This document shows positions 55,875-64,000 of a stretch of 64,000 nucleotides of DNA, in pieces; position 1 is the stretch's first letter, and every line of letters begins with the position of its first letter. The DNA is from Cercophora sp. LCS_1 (lineage: Eukaryota > Ascomycota > Sordariomycetes > Sordariales > Lasiosphaeriaceae): NCBI GenBank assembly GCA_036250225.1, contig JAPZLL010000010.1:992001-1056000 (forward strand). Direction: 5' to 3'. The notes under the pieces are model-generated. The model ran no database searches. It saw nothing but the letters and a program-made list of their open reading frames with translations, and had not been told where the DNA came from. The position numbers and the translations under genes are program-made.

Positions 55875-57047
55875 TCAGAACAACCATGTGTCAGGGGCCT
55901 GAATAACCGGGCGCTCGTCCTCATCCTCCTTCTTCACACCCCTCTCCGGCATAGGGGTGAACTCAGCCCGTCCCTCATACCCCAGCGGTGCCCTAGTCAC
56001 CACGCTCGAAGCCCTAACGGGAGTGGGCTCCCTCACCAAAGCCTCCCTCTCCGGGGTCTCCTCCCTCTCCACCTTAACCCTCACCGAACCCGCCCTCGGC
56101 AGCATCACAGCACCACGCCCCGCAAAAGGCGTAGCAGCCGCCCTAGGTCTCCTCTCTCCCCTAGGTCTCGCCGGGACATCCCATGGACTGGAGTGCCTCG
56201 TCACTGGGCGGCCAGGCGGCTCAGCAGGCGCCGCCTCAGCATGGCGGTTTTGACATCTCTGGGGTCTCAGGTCAAAGATATCCCTGTCGCGCTCCGGCCC
56301 ATTCGAGACCTGAAGCAGACGTTCATCGTCGTGGGCTTGGGGACCTATCACCTCTCTGTTTATGACCGTCTCTTTGGTCTGTGTCCGGGAACGGATGACG
56401 CTGCGCTCTGAGAGGCGCGCTCTGCTGTGAAGTCTGTGGGAGGTATCCTCCTCCTTGATGACCGTCCTCTTGCGATAGCGTCGCTCGACCTTGTAGCGAC
56501 GGCGGTCGCGGTCGGAACCACGCCAGGGGATGGCATTACCCTCCGTCTTAATCGGGGGGTTTTCGACGCCGGGAGAGGGACTATCTTGGGACAGGGGGTC
56601 GTGGGAACCGCGGTCGGACTCGGAGTCCAGGATCTGAAGGACCGGAACGCCGAAGCGGCGCTGTACCTCGGGTAGGCCGGGCAGGTTGACCTTTGCGTGG
56701 TGCCAACCTGCGCGTCGCAAGTTCTCGATGAGGTGGTACGGGTACTCCTCGTGAGGGTAGATGAGACGAACGGTCTCGGCGAGAGCGGGGGGGACGAACT
56801 TGTGACGGTCGAGGAGGTTCTTGAGACGATCATAGGGGATTTGGCCGGACGGGGCCATGATGCGGATCTCCGAGCCGTTGATGATGCACTTGACACCACG
56901 GAGGAACTCGATGATTTCTTTGCGCTCAGAGGCGTGCTCCGGCCTCTTGTAGTCGCGATGGATGCGACTGATCTTGTAATCAACCCACGCCTCGCGATCG
57001 GCGGCAGGGTTGGTGGCGTACTTGGAGATGTTCTGACTGGGGAACAT
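55875..57047 (-). CDS. Orphan charged protein
   Basis: A single exon encodes 390 residues. The N-terminal 145 residues look folded (SRIHRDYKRPEHASERKEII, CIINGSEIRIMAPSG, LAETVRLIYPHEEYPYHLI, RRFGVPVLQILDSESD). The rest is disordered, with many Arg/Glu/Pro residues and several short acidic-basic motifs (VKVEREETPERE, KTEGNA, VKKEDEDE) that look like SUMOylation-type sites (psi-K-x-E). The protein could therefore be nuclear. I recognise no family. Degenerate tandem repeats flank both sides of the gene (near 55.7-55.9 kb, and 57.3-58.2 kb upstream). Confidence 0.6.
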   Translation of the reverse strand: MFPSQNISKYATNPAADREAWVDYKISRIHRDYKRPEHASERKEIIEFLRGVKCIINGSEIRIMAPSGQIPYDRLKNLLDRHKFVPPALAETVRLIYPHEEYPYHLIENLRRAGWHHAKVNLPGLPEVQRRFGVPVLQILDSESDRGSHDPLSQDSPSPGVENPPIKTEGNAIPWRGSDRDRRRYKVERRYRKRTVIKEEDTSHRLHSRARLSERSVIRSRTQTKETVINREVIGPQAHDDERLLQVSNGPERDRDIFDLRPQRCQNRHAEAAPAEPPGRPVTRHSSPWDVPARPRGERRPRAAATPFAGRGAVMLPRAGSVRVKVEREETPEREALVREPTPVRASSVVTRAPLGYEGRAEFTPMPERGVKKEDEDERPVIQAPDTWLF

Positions 57048-57335
57048 TGTGTCTGGAGCTGCCAGGAGTTTAGACTTGCCTGATGAGAGTGTCGGAGGCC
57101 TTTTCTTACTTTCTTTCGGCGGTTTGGAACTTGCACAGATGGATGAGATGGTTGGAGATGGTCTGAATGGCGTCGCTTAGGCGAAAATAGGCTACTGGTT
57201 TCAATCTTTTAGGAGGTTGAAAGATATAGCAGGCTATAGGCTGTTTGAACTGTGACTGAGCGCTGCTCCTGACGTGTTGGAGAGTTGGAGATTAGACAGA
57301 GGATCGCAGGATTGTGAAAAACTTGTCGTCGGTAA

Positions 57336-57560
57336 GGAATAGAGGCTCAATCGTTCCTTCTTGGTATGAGGCTTTGACTTGGTCTAGGGATGTTGGGGAT
57401 TGGAATAGGGGGCGGGAGGATTGCGGGAATCTCTTTCCCGATACGGAACGGAGGCTTGATCTCTCTCTCTTGGTATGTCGCTTCTTATTCTTCTTTATAG
57501 ACGTCGAAGCTAGGAATAGGGGGTGGGAATATCGCGGGAATCGCAATGGAGGCTGAATCT
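57336..57560. repeat. Degenerate tandem repeat, period about 100 bp
   Basis: Blocks recur in the same order: GAGGCT at 57351, 57451 and (GGAGGCT) 57549, TTGGTATG at 57361 and 57470, and GGAATAGGGGG followed by GCGGGAATC at 57402 and 57513. There are two full copies plus a partial third. Confidence 0.65.
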
Positions 57561-57789
57561 CGGAATTGGACGGAAATGTTCGAAACTGGATAAAACTAAC
57601 CAAAACCTAAACTATTAGGCTGGATTTAGGGCTATATAGTTATATCTAGTCTACCCATTGATTAGAAAATTTGATTGAAAATCGAGTTAGAAGAGATGGG
57701 GGTAAGTCCCCTACTGGTGGAGTTGAGAGAACCACTTGTGTCCATTGAGAGATCGCTTGCACTTCTGTTTTCTGCAGGGCAAAAATGAA

Positions 57790-58150
57790 GAGTTGGGCCC
57801 GGAAAACTTTAGACTTTTGGTCGCTAGCTGTTGATTGGTTGAAGGATAATTGGAATTTAGGAGAGAAGAGGACCCAGAAAGTTTGGGACTGTCTGGGTAT
57901 TGATTGTTGTTGGTTGTTGAAGGATGATGTAGAAGGGAAAAGGGCCCGGAAAGTTGAAGAGCTTTGGGTCGCTGGTCGTTGTTTGTTGTCGAAGGAAGAT
58001 GCGGAAGAGAACTAGGCCTAAAAGCTTGGGAGTTCCCGATTGACAACTGTTGTTTGTTGTCGAAGGATGATGTAGAAGTCGAGATGGGTCGGAAAGCCTG
58101 GGAGTTTTGGTTGTTGGCTGTTGTTTATTGTCGAAGGATGTGGAAGGAAG
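57790..58150. repeat. Minisatellite of five degenerate units, period about 72 bp
   Basis: The word GAAGGA recurs at 57841, 57919, 57991, 58062 and 58133. A second landmark (CCGGAAAG and variants) recurs at about 57798, 57872, 57944, 58016 and 58088. The spacing is 71-78 bp. Because 72 is a multiple of three, both strands stay open over much of the array and encode 24-residue repeats (for example KDDVEGKR on plus and PSTTNNNQ on minus), which is probably a by-product. Confidence 0.8.
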
Positions 58151-59399
58151 AATCCCCAGGGCTGAGACAAGGGATAGAAATATATATATTTTTTTTGGTT
58201 TCTGAAAAATAACATCCAGTTGATGCTCTTCCTTTCCCCTCCTCCTACATCTTTCAGTTGTGAATGCGACCCGATTTTAGGGCAATGCGGAAGGTATCGA
58301 AATGAGGACGGATGTTCCCAGGTTAGAGGGATGGATAGGACTTTGTCTTTTATTTCCTGCTATGCCAAAGACAGAACGCTGGCAAGCTATCTTGGTGCTC
58401 TTTCTTTTTTCTTGCTCCCCGTCTCTCAGCGGTCATTGCCACTTAAATTCAGATGGTATTGGAGATGCTAGGAAGGGGAGGATAGTATCCAAGTGTGCCA
58501 GACGTCTTGAATTTCATTCGTTTTCTTTGCCGGTAGAAAGAGAAAAGACGTTCAAACCCCACCCCAGCAGCCAGGCTTACTTCCTCCATCATCTCCCAGT
58601 CGCCGTCGCCACTCCAGAAATCACTCAAGATGGCAGATGGAAGAAAACCCTCCCGAAAGCAGCGGGACTGACTTCCATCTTTGCCAACAAAAGAAAGTCA
58701 CAGCGTTGAAACCCACCTCCTTCGCGGCTTCTCCACTCTCCCCCTCCTTCAGCCGCAATCACCACCCGACTCTAGGATAATTGCAAAGGCCGTTTGAGGC
58801 AAGAACGCTTTACATGCCCGCTGGTATGACTTCTGCCTGTTGGAAAGAATGAGCATTGGATACAGTCAAGTGGCCACCCTTCTCCCCTGTCCTTATCTCT
58901 CAGCTGACCGCCGCCGACCTTTGCCTGGTACGGCACTAGAAATAGCATGAACGATTGAATAAGTCGAACTCGGCGATTTACTGGTGGAGCGATAAGAGGA
59001 GGGACAGATGGAGGGGACATGCGGAGGAACAAGCGGAACGGGTGGGGCTTTTGGTTGCTTGAGGACGCTAGGTTGGGTGTGTTACTGGTGAAGCCTCCAA
59101 GAGCCCGGCGCTCTCCTGGTGGTGGGAGCACCAGGAGGTGATGTTTACATCGAGGGTTACGGTATGATGCAAGGTCGCCTCGTTCTTCAGGCACGAAATG
59201 TCACCAGGCTGGGCTCTTGTTGTGTGAGGCGAGCCACTCGAGTCTCATCGGGTTCCCCGAATGGCGCCGTCACGACGCCACGGCGCCATCGAGATCGTAT
59301 CCTATGCTGGGGTGCCCCCAACCAAGCCTGTTTCTGGAGGCGGACCGCTCGACTTCTCACTAGGGCAGGGTTTCCGCGGCTCACTGGCACGGCAAATGT
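58151..59399. other. Intergenic region, 1.2 kb
   Basis: This stretch lies between the minisatellite and the 3' end of the next minus-strand gene. No gene is supported. Confidence 0.5.
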
Positions 59400-61118
59400 T
59401 TATAAAGTGGCAGATCCAGCGCCGTCTCTCTTAATCCGCAAACTGTCAATATAAGTCTCGGTGGTTTCCACTACAAACTTTTTGGAATTCGAGTCTTCTT
59501 GCGCATGTATATCACCTGGCTGATCGTCACCGTCTCGAGCAGGCTTCTTATGATCACTGGGCATACACGCAGCAGTACCTCCACCCTGTTTTCCATCCCC
59601 TGAAATTGCCATGTAACAACCCAGAGCCTCCAGGAGCCAGCGCTCCTGATACTTGAAGCAGCTGGCGGCGTTCTCAGAAGCCACTTTACAGGCGGCACTG
59701 AGCAACTCTTTACGAAGAGTGTCGTCCTCCTCGCTATCTACAAGAAGATTGTCCAAGTTGACCACCACCTCCATGTCGTCGCCGGTATCACGAAACACCT
59801 TGTTCCTGTAAACCTCGTCAAGCTCAGAAAGCAGGCGTTGACAATACTCCTCAACCAGATTGTTGTCGCGAATGAAACCGATTGCAGTCTCGAGTGAAGT
59901 CGCGACCCTAAGGAGGGTAGGGCTTTCCAAGGTCCCCTTGGCAAACTCCTTGCGGCGGTCCCTGGCATGGCGTAACCCGGTGAGCAGGCATTCCTCGTCG
60001 ATACAAAACTCTTGTCGAACAAATGGCCTGTCGTAACCGACGCGGCGGCGGAAGAAGGCGTTGATCAGGGGTGCCGAAACAAGACAAGGAAATAGAAGAA
60101 GGTATGCGAACCATATGTCAAAGGTGGCCATCGAGGCGCCGCCGGCGAGGATAGCCGTGAAGCCGCTTGCGATACTGTGAAATGAAACATCCCTTGCTCT
60201 GATCTTCATTGCCTTGTCGAGTTCGCGGTCGTTGAGTGAGCGGGTCGCTGTGGTGTGGCGACTGGCCCTGAACCCAACAAAGATTGCCCACAAGAGGTTG
60301 ACAAGGCCGTAGAGTGCGCAGGGAAAGTTACCAACGAGCCCTGTCAAGAGGTTGCTGGTAACGAAGAGAGTTGGGTCATCGCCCGCGATGGCGATAAGTG
60401 TCCCAGTGCCAACGAGAACAGCGCCAACGCCCAGAATGGCGCCCATGACAAACCGATCAACCAGCTCGGTGCCCAGTTCGCGGAAGTTGACTGCCAGGAA
60501 GCAGTTGATTGTCCGGGAAATTTCTGGGGAACCGCCCCTGCTGTCATTTCGTTCCCGCCATTCCTGCAAGAACCGACGTTCCCTCCGAAGACCGCGAATA
60601 TTCCCTGAACTCAGGATGGCGTCCTTAATGACAAAATAAAGCATGCTGAATGCAAGAACACCACCAAACACCATCAATAGGATGGCATAGAATGGCAGGG
60701 GGTTCTCATTCCACATATTGGCTGCAAAGTCACCGGCATTGGCGATTTCGATAAATCCAATGGCCGCCAGCAAGTTGTTGTGAAGCTTGACCGGTGTCTT
60801 TGGGTATAATTTGTGTCCTGGTCGGCCAGCGGTGCTCTTGGAAATGAAGGTGTAGGTCGTAGCGTCTCGTAAAAGAGAGTTGAGGCCCTGATCTGGAACG
60901 TGTGGCTTGTCGCCGTCATCGTCGTCGTCGTCGGTGTACTCGGGGTACTCGGGCAACTTGTCTGTCGATGGCCCAGTTGTGCCGACAACTGTCGAGGCTG
61001 AGCTCGGGAGGTGGCAGCTCGATTCGCCTGTATTCTGGCGTCGTGGAGGAAGATATCCCGGGAGTTCGTGTTGCTCCGTAACCTCGACCGAATTCCGCTC
61101 CAGCTTCGACCTTGCCAT
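59400..61118 (-). CDS. Multi-span membrane protein of unknown function
   Basis: A single exon encodes 572 residues. The N-terminal 100 residues are polar with an acidic run (DDDDDDGD). Hydrophobic segments follow: FYAILLMVFGGVLAFSMLYF, VMGAILGVGAVLVGTGTLIA, LLTGLVGNFPCALYGLVNLLW, GFTAILAGGASMATF and IWFAYLLLFPCLVSAPLINAFF. These make about six helices, with a charged loop between the first and second. The C-terminal 200 residues are cytosolic, with helix-forming sequence (LVEEYCQRLLSELDEVYR). Fungal genomes carry many such integral membrane proteins with no named domain. It is divergent from the Ca2+-ATPase gene, with 541 bp between starts, so co-regulation is possible. Confidence 0.75.
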   Translation of the reverse strand: MARSKLERNSVEVTEQHELPGYLPPRRQNTGESSCHLPSSASTVVGTTGPSTDKLPEYPEYTDDDDDDGDKPHVPDQGLNSLLRDATTYTFISKSTAGRPGHKLYPKTPVKLHNNLLAAIGFIEIANAGDFAANMWNENPLPFYAILLMVFGGVLAFSMLYFVIKDAILSSGNIRGLRRERRFLQEWRERNDSRGGSPEISRTINCFLAVNFRELGTELVDRFVMGAILGVGAVLVGTGTLIAIAGDDPTLFVTSNLLTGLVGNFPCALYGLVNLLWAIFVGFRASRHTTATRSLNDRELDKAMKIRARDVSFHSIASGFTAILAGGASMATFDIWFAYLLLFPCLVSAPLINAFFRRRVGYDRPFVRQEFCIDEECLLTGLRHARDRRKEFAKGTLESPTLLRVATSLETAIGFIRDNNLVEEYCQRLLSELDEVYRNKVFRDTGDDMEVVVNLDNLLVDSEEDDTLRKELLSAACKVASENAASCFKYQERWLLEALGCYMAISGDGKQGGGTAACMPSDHKKPARDGDDQPGDIHAQEDSNSKKFVVETTETYIDSLRIKRDGAGSATL

Positions 61119-61659
61119 GGTGGGTCCTGCTCGCCCTGCATCGCTGAGAAACCTGGATTTCCTCTTACCTTGGGCTTCTTTTGCTGGAAGAAAAGAACAT
61201 CCATGAGTCGGGATGAGTCGGGTCGGACCGGCAAACCGCGGGTTTGGTGTGAAGCTTGATCGAGTGGCTTCATGGGTGGGGATGAGGATGGGTCTTACTC
61301 GCCTGTCTGAGTGGCTTGCTTTTGAGAAGCAGAGGCGCCTCGTGTTGGTGTCCTCCTGACATCACTGGCTTGCGGAAAGCCCGCCGCCGAGCCCATTCAT
61401 GTGAAGATCGCGCACACGGCGCGACATCTCAACGCAGTTCTGTCAAGCTAGGGGCTAGGACGGTCGGAAGTTTGGAGCACTCCGTCGCCTAGTCTTCCAC
61501 TGCGCTCTCTTGGCGCTGCAGACAAAAAGCAAACAAAACCCAATTGATGGGTAATCAGAAATTGTTCCTTTGAGAGATTCTCAGCTGGAAGTGCCTCAAT
61601 TTCGAGCTTCCATGCTCTGAGTGCGCTTTCCGTCCTAGTTATCTCTCTCAATCATCGCA
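61119..61659. other. Shared upstream region of divergent membrane-protein and Ca2+-ATPase genes
   Basis: These 541 bp presumably hold both promoters. No specific binding site was recognised. Confidence 0.5.
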
Positions 61660-64000
61660 ATGGAGGGGTCGCTGCAAGATGATGTCGATCTGCTAGGGGT
61701 AGAGCTAAACCTTCAGGGGTCACCCCGGCTCTCTCCCGTGGCTTCCACCCCTGTCACTGCAGCTCTGAGCGTGAGCGACCTTGACCTGCCTGAGGTCCCC
61801 CACAGCTTCGGATCTTGGATGACTCTGACAATCTTTTGCTCAACAGGTTACCAGCCATGCCCTCTCCTCCCAAGAAACCCTCGCTCCTCTCGATAGCCCC
61901 AATTCCCTCCCCGAACATGAGTGGCCGAGCAGCAGCAGCGGCAGCGCTGAGAGCGACGACCGGTCATCGGTTTGGTCGACGCGTCTTTACGACTCCTGTC
62001 CCCGCAGCAGCCGCTCAACGACACCCTCGCCGGGTCTCTTTGAGTTTTCGATCCCTCCCACACGTCTTGCCGACATCGTTCAATACAAGCGATTAGGAGA
62101 GTTCCGAGCGCTCGGTACCCTTGATTGGGTTGCCAAACTCTTGCATACAAACCTCAAGGCCGGCCTGGACCCGAAAGGGCTACCAGCAAGCGATCCCGAA
62201 ATCGGCGAGCTGTTACACATTGACCCTCTGTTACACGCTGAGAGGATACGGGTATATGGATCGAATGGGATACCAGAACAGAAACCCAAAAGCTTTGGGC
62301 GCCATGTCCTGGAGAGCCTGGGAGACCAGACGCTGGTGGTTTTCATGGGGATCCTCGCCCTCCAATTTGGAGCCGGCCTGCACAAGATTTGGACATCATC
62401 TGGACAAGCTGTCGACGAGTTGGTGCAAAACTCGGTCCTCTTTGCTAGTGTATTGGGGATTGTTGTTTGCGACTCTGCTGCGCAATACGAGCAGGCAAGA
62501 CAGTTTGCGCGCCTAGCAAACGACGTTAGCATCATCTTCTCCCCGTGCCTTGTCTCACAAGCTCACATCGCTTCAGGGGAACCGTCGGTTCGTTAATGCA
62601 GTTCGCGGTGGCCAATCCATCATGGTGTCTATCACAGACATTGTCGTTGGGGACGTCCTTCGTCTGAAGCCTGGCGACATCGTTCCCGCCGACGGCGTCT
62701 TGATCTGCGGCGACAACATCACATGCGACGAGAGCTTGCTGACTGGGGAATCCAAGCGGATACCAAAGACGCCTGCTAATGGCGGCCGTGAGGATGGTGA
62801 CATCTTCATCATTGGAGGTAGCAGAGTCATGGTGGGCACCGGCCTTTACCTTGTTCTGGCCGTCGGCATCAACAGCGTTGCGGGGAGTCTTCAGTCCAAC
62901 GTCACGTCGCCAAACGAGCAAGACGAGACCCCGACCGCTTTCGAGACTGATATCCACAACCTGGTCCGTCGCACCACCGGGCTAGCAGTAGCATTCGGCA
63001 TTACATACTTCCTCATTCTTCTCTTCAACGTTCCCGGGATCGGTTCGGGTGGTCTCAGCTACCTGCACATCTCGAACAGCCTCTTATCGGCTATTTCCTT
63101 GCTCGTCATGGCCGTCCCGGAGGGGCTACCACTCGCCATCACGCTGGCGCGCTGCATCGCCATGGCGAAGATGGCCAGGAATGACAATATCCATGTCAGG
63201 ACTCATTCGGCATGCGAGACGATGGGCCGCATTACCGCCCTGTGCTGTGACAAGACAGGGACACTCACAACCAACAAAATGAGCGTCACGGCCGGCTTGA
63301 TCGGGACCAGCTGCCTCTTTTCTCGCCCACACGATGCGTCCTCAATGGCCAAATCCCTCTCGCCAGAGCTGCGGCAACTTCTGGTCGACTCCATCGCCGG
63401 CAATACCACGGCCTTTCTCAGTGACAAAGGTGGTCTTTTGCGCTTCCGCGGTTCTTCTACTGAAGTTGCCATGTTGGATTTTGCACAAGAACGGCTAGGA
63501 ATGGCGGTGGGCGACTACGAGCAGATCAGAGCACATTTCCAGGAAGCACTGCCCTTTGACTCGCGGAGGAAGTACATGGCGTCGGTCAAGAGAATGGACA
63601 ATGGGCTGTTTCGCCTTTTTGTCAAGGGAGCAAGCAGCGTGCTATTGGAGAGAAGCTTTGGCGTTGTGGTCGACGCGGCAGAAATAAGCGAAGAAACGAT
63701 GACCCAGGAACAGCGCAAGGTGGTTGTGGCCATGATCGATGCCTTGTCGTCCAGGTCTCTGCGCACTCTCGGGGTGGCCTACCGCGACTTCGCGTTGTGG
63801 CCGCCCTCCGACATGGACTTGGACGCCGACAAACATGAATATCTAGACGGAATCTGTCGAGATCTTACCCTCATTGGTGTCTTTGGGGTTCAGGATCCAC
63901 TGCGTGACGGTGTCGTGGAGTGCATCAAAGAGCTCAGAGGCGCGGGCATTGCCGTCAAGATGGTCACAGGTGACAGCGTTGAGACAGCGAAAGCCGTGGC
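61660..64000 (+). CDS. Calcium-transporting P-type ATPase, PMCA type (3' partial)
   Basis: Three exons (61660-61770, 61847-62524 and 62577 to the window end) join in frame, giving 737 residues so far. After a disordered N-terminus comes RLADIVQYKRLGEFRALGTLDWVAKLL, typical of fungal vacuolar and plasma-membrane Ca2+ pumps. Then follow membrane helices, the actuator motif LTGES (about residue 320), VPEGLPLAITLA in helix 4 (the Ca2+-binding segment), the phosphorylation site CDKTGTLT with Asp488, the nucleotide-binding KGASSVLL, and VQDPLRDGV with MVTGDSVETA at the edge. Type 2B pumps expel Ca2+ from the cytosol into the vacuole or out of the cell. The hinge motifs and the last six helices lie beyond position 64000, so a C-terminal regulatory region cannot be judged. 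Confidence 0.93.

Noticed and set aside
57711..58046. Proline/serine/asparagine-rich 111-codon minus-strand frame in the minisatellite
   Set aside because: The open frame follows from the 72-bp period, the opposite strand is open too, and there is no start context or homologue.
1..64000. CRISPR array, prophage, bacterial operon or intact transposon
   Set aside because: None was found. Introns and fungal gene families show that this is ascomycete nuclear DNA, and no transposase, reverse transcriptase or long terminal repeat was recognised.

Overview
The window is nuclear DNA of a filamentous ascomycete, most likely a Sordariomycete and perhaps one of the Sordariales. Genes are on both strands and are broken by short GT-AG introns of about 45-110 nt (up to 320 nt in the S7 gene). 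Several families are fungal hallmarks: the sulfur controller SCON2, dynactin p62 (RO-2), a HET-domain protein, DUF3176, DUF3632, a secreted GMC oxidoreductase and a SAT4-type rhodopsin-fold membrane protein. No bacterial features, rRNA genes, convincing tRNAs or intact transposons were seen. Exon joins were worked out by hand. Every join listed for a named gene keeps one open frame.

Layout. 0-15 kb: the end of an F-box/LRR-like gene, an acyltransferase-3 membrane protein, a kinase-fold protein with a degenerate catalytic loop, the mitochondrial succinate/fumarate carrier (minus) and a seven-helix rhodopsin-like protein, separated by two gene-poor stretches of about 3.5 kb. 15-29 kb: an unusual RhoGEF-like protein whose C-terminus looks like a dead Ras-type GTPase, a secreted GMC oxidoreductase (minus), scon-2 (minus) and a single-span membrane protein.

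29-43 kb is the accessory part. A membrane-anchored HET protein is followed by a DUF3632 gene, three consecutive genes for small secreted proteins (an RNase T1-like protein, a Cys-containing orphan, a DUF4360 protein), a DUF3176 membrane protein and a zinc alcohol dehydrogenase. Relics show that a HET + DUF3176 pair was duplicated and then lost reciprocally: the left copy kept HET and only the last exon of DUF3176, and the right copy kept DUF3176 and only two scraps of HET.

44-64 kb returns to core genes: a small DUF7704-like membrane protein, ribosomal protein eS7, dynactin p62, a large fungal protein of unknown function, an EXPERA/EBP-like protein, an orphan charged protein flanked on both sides by degenerate tandem repeats (one with a 72-bp period), a multi-span membrane protein, and the first two thirds or so of a PMCA-type calcium P-type ATPase that runs off the right end.

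The genes are mostly independent. The plausible functional groupings are the HET/secreted-protein neighbourhood at 29-43 kb, and the divergent pair of membrane protein and Ca2+-ATPase that share a 541-bp upstream region.
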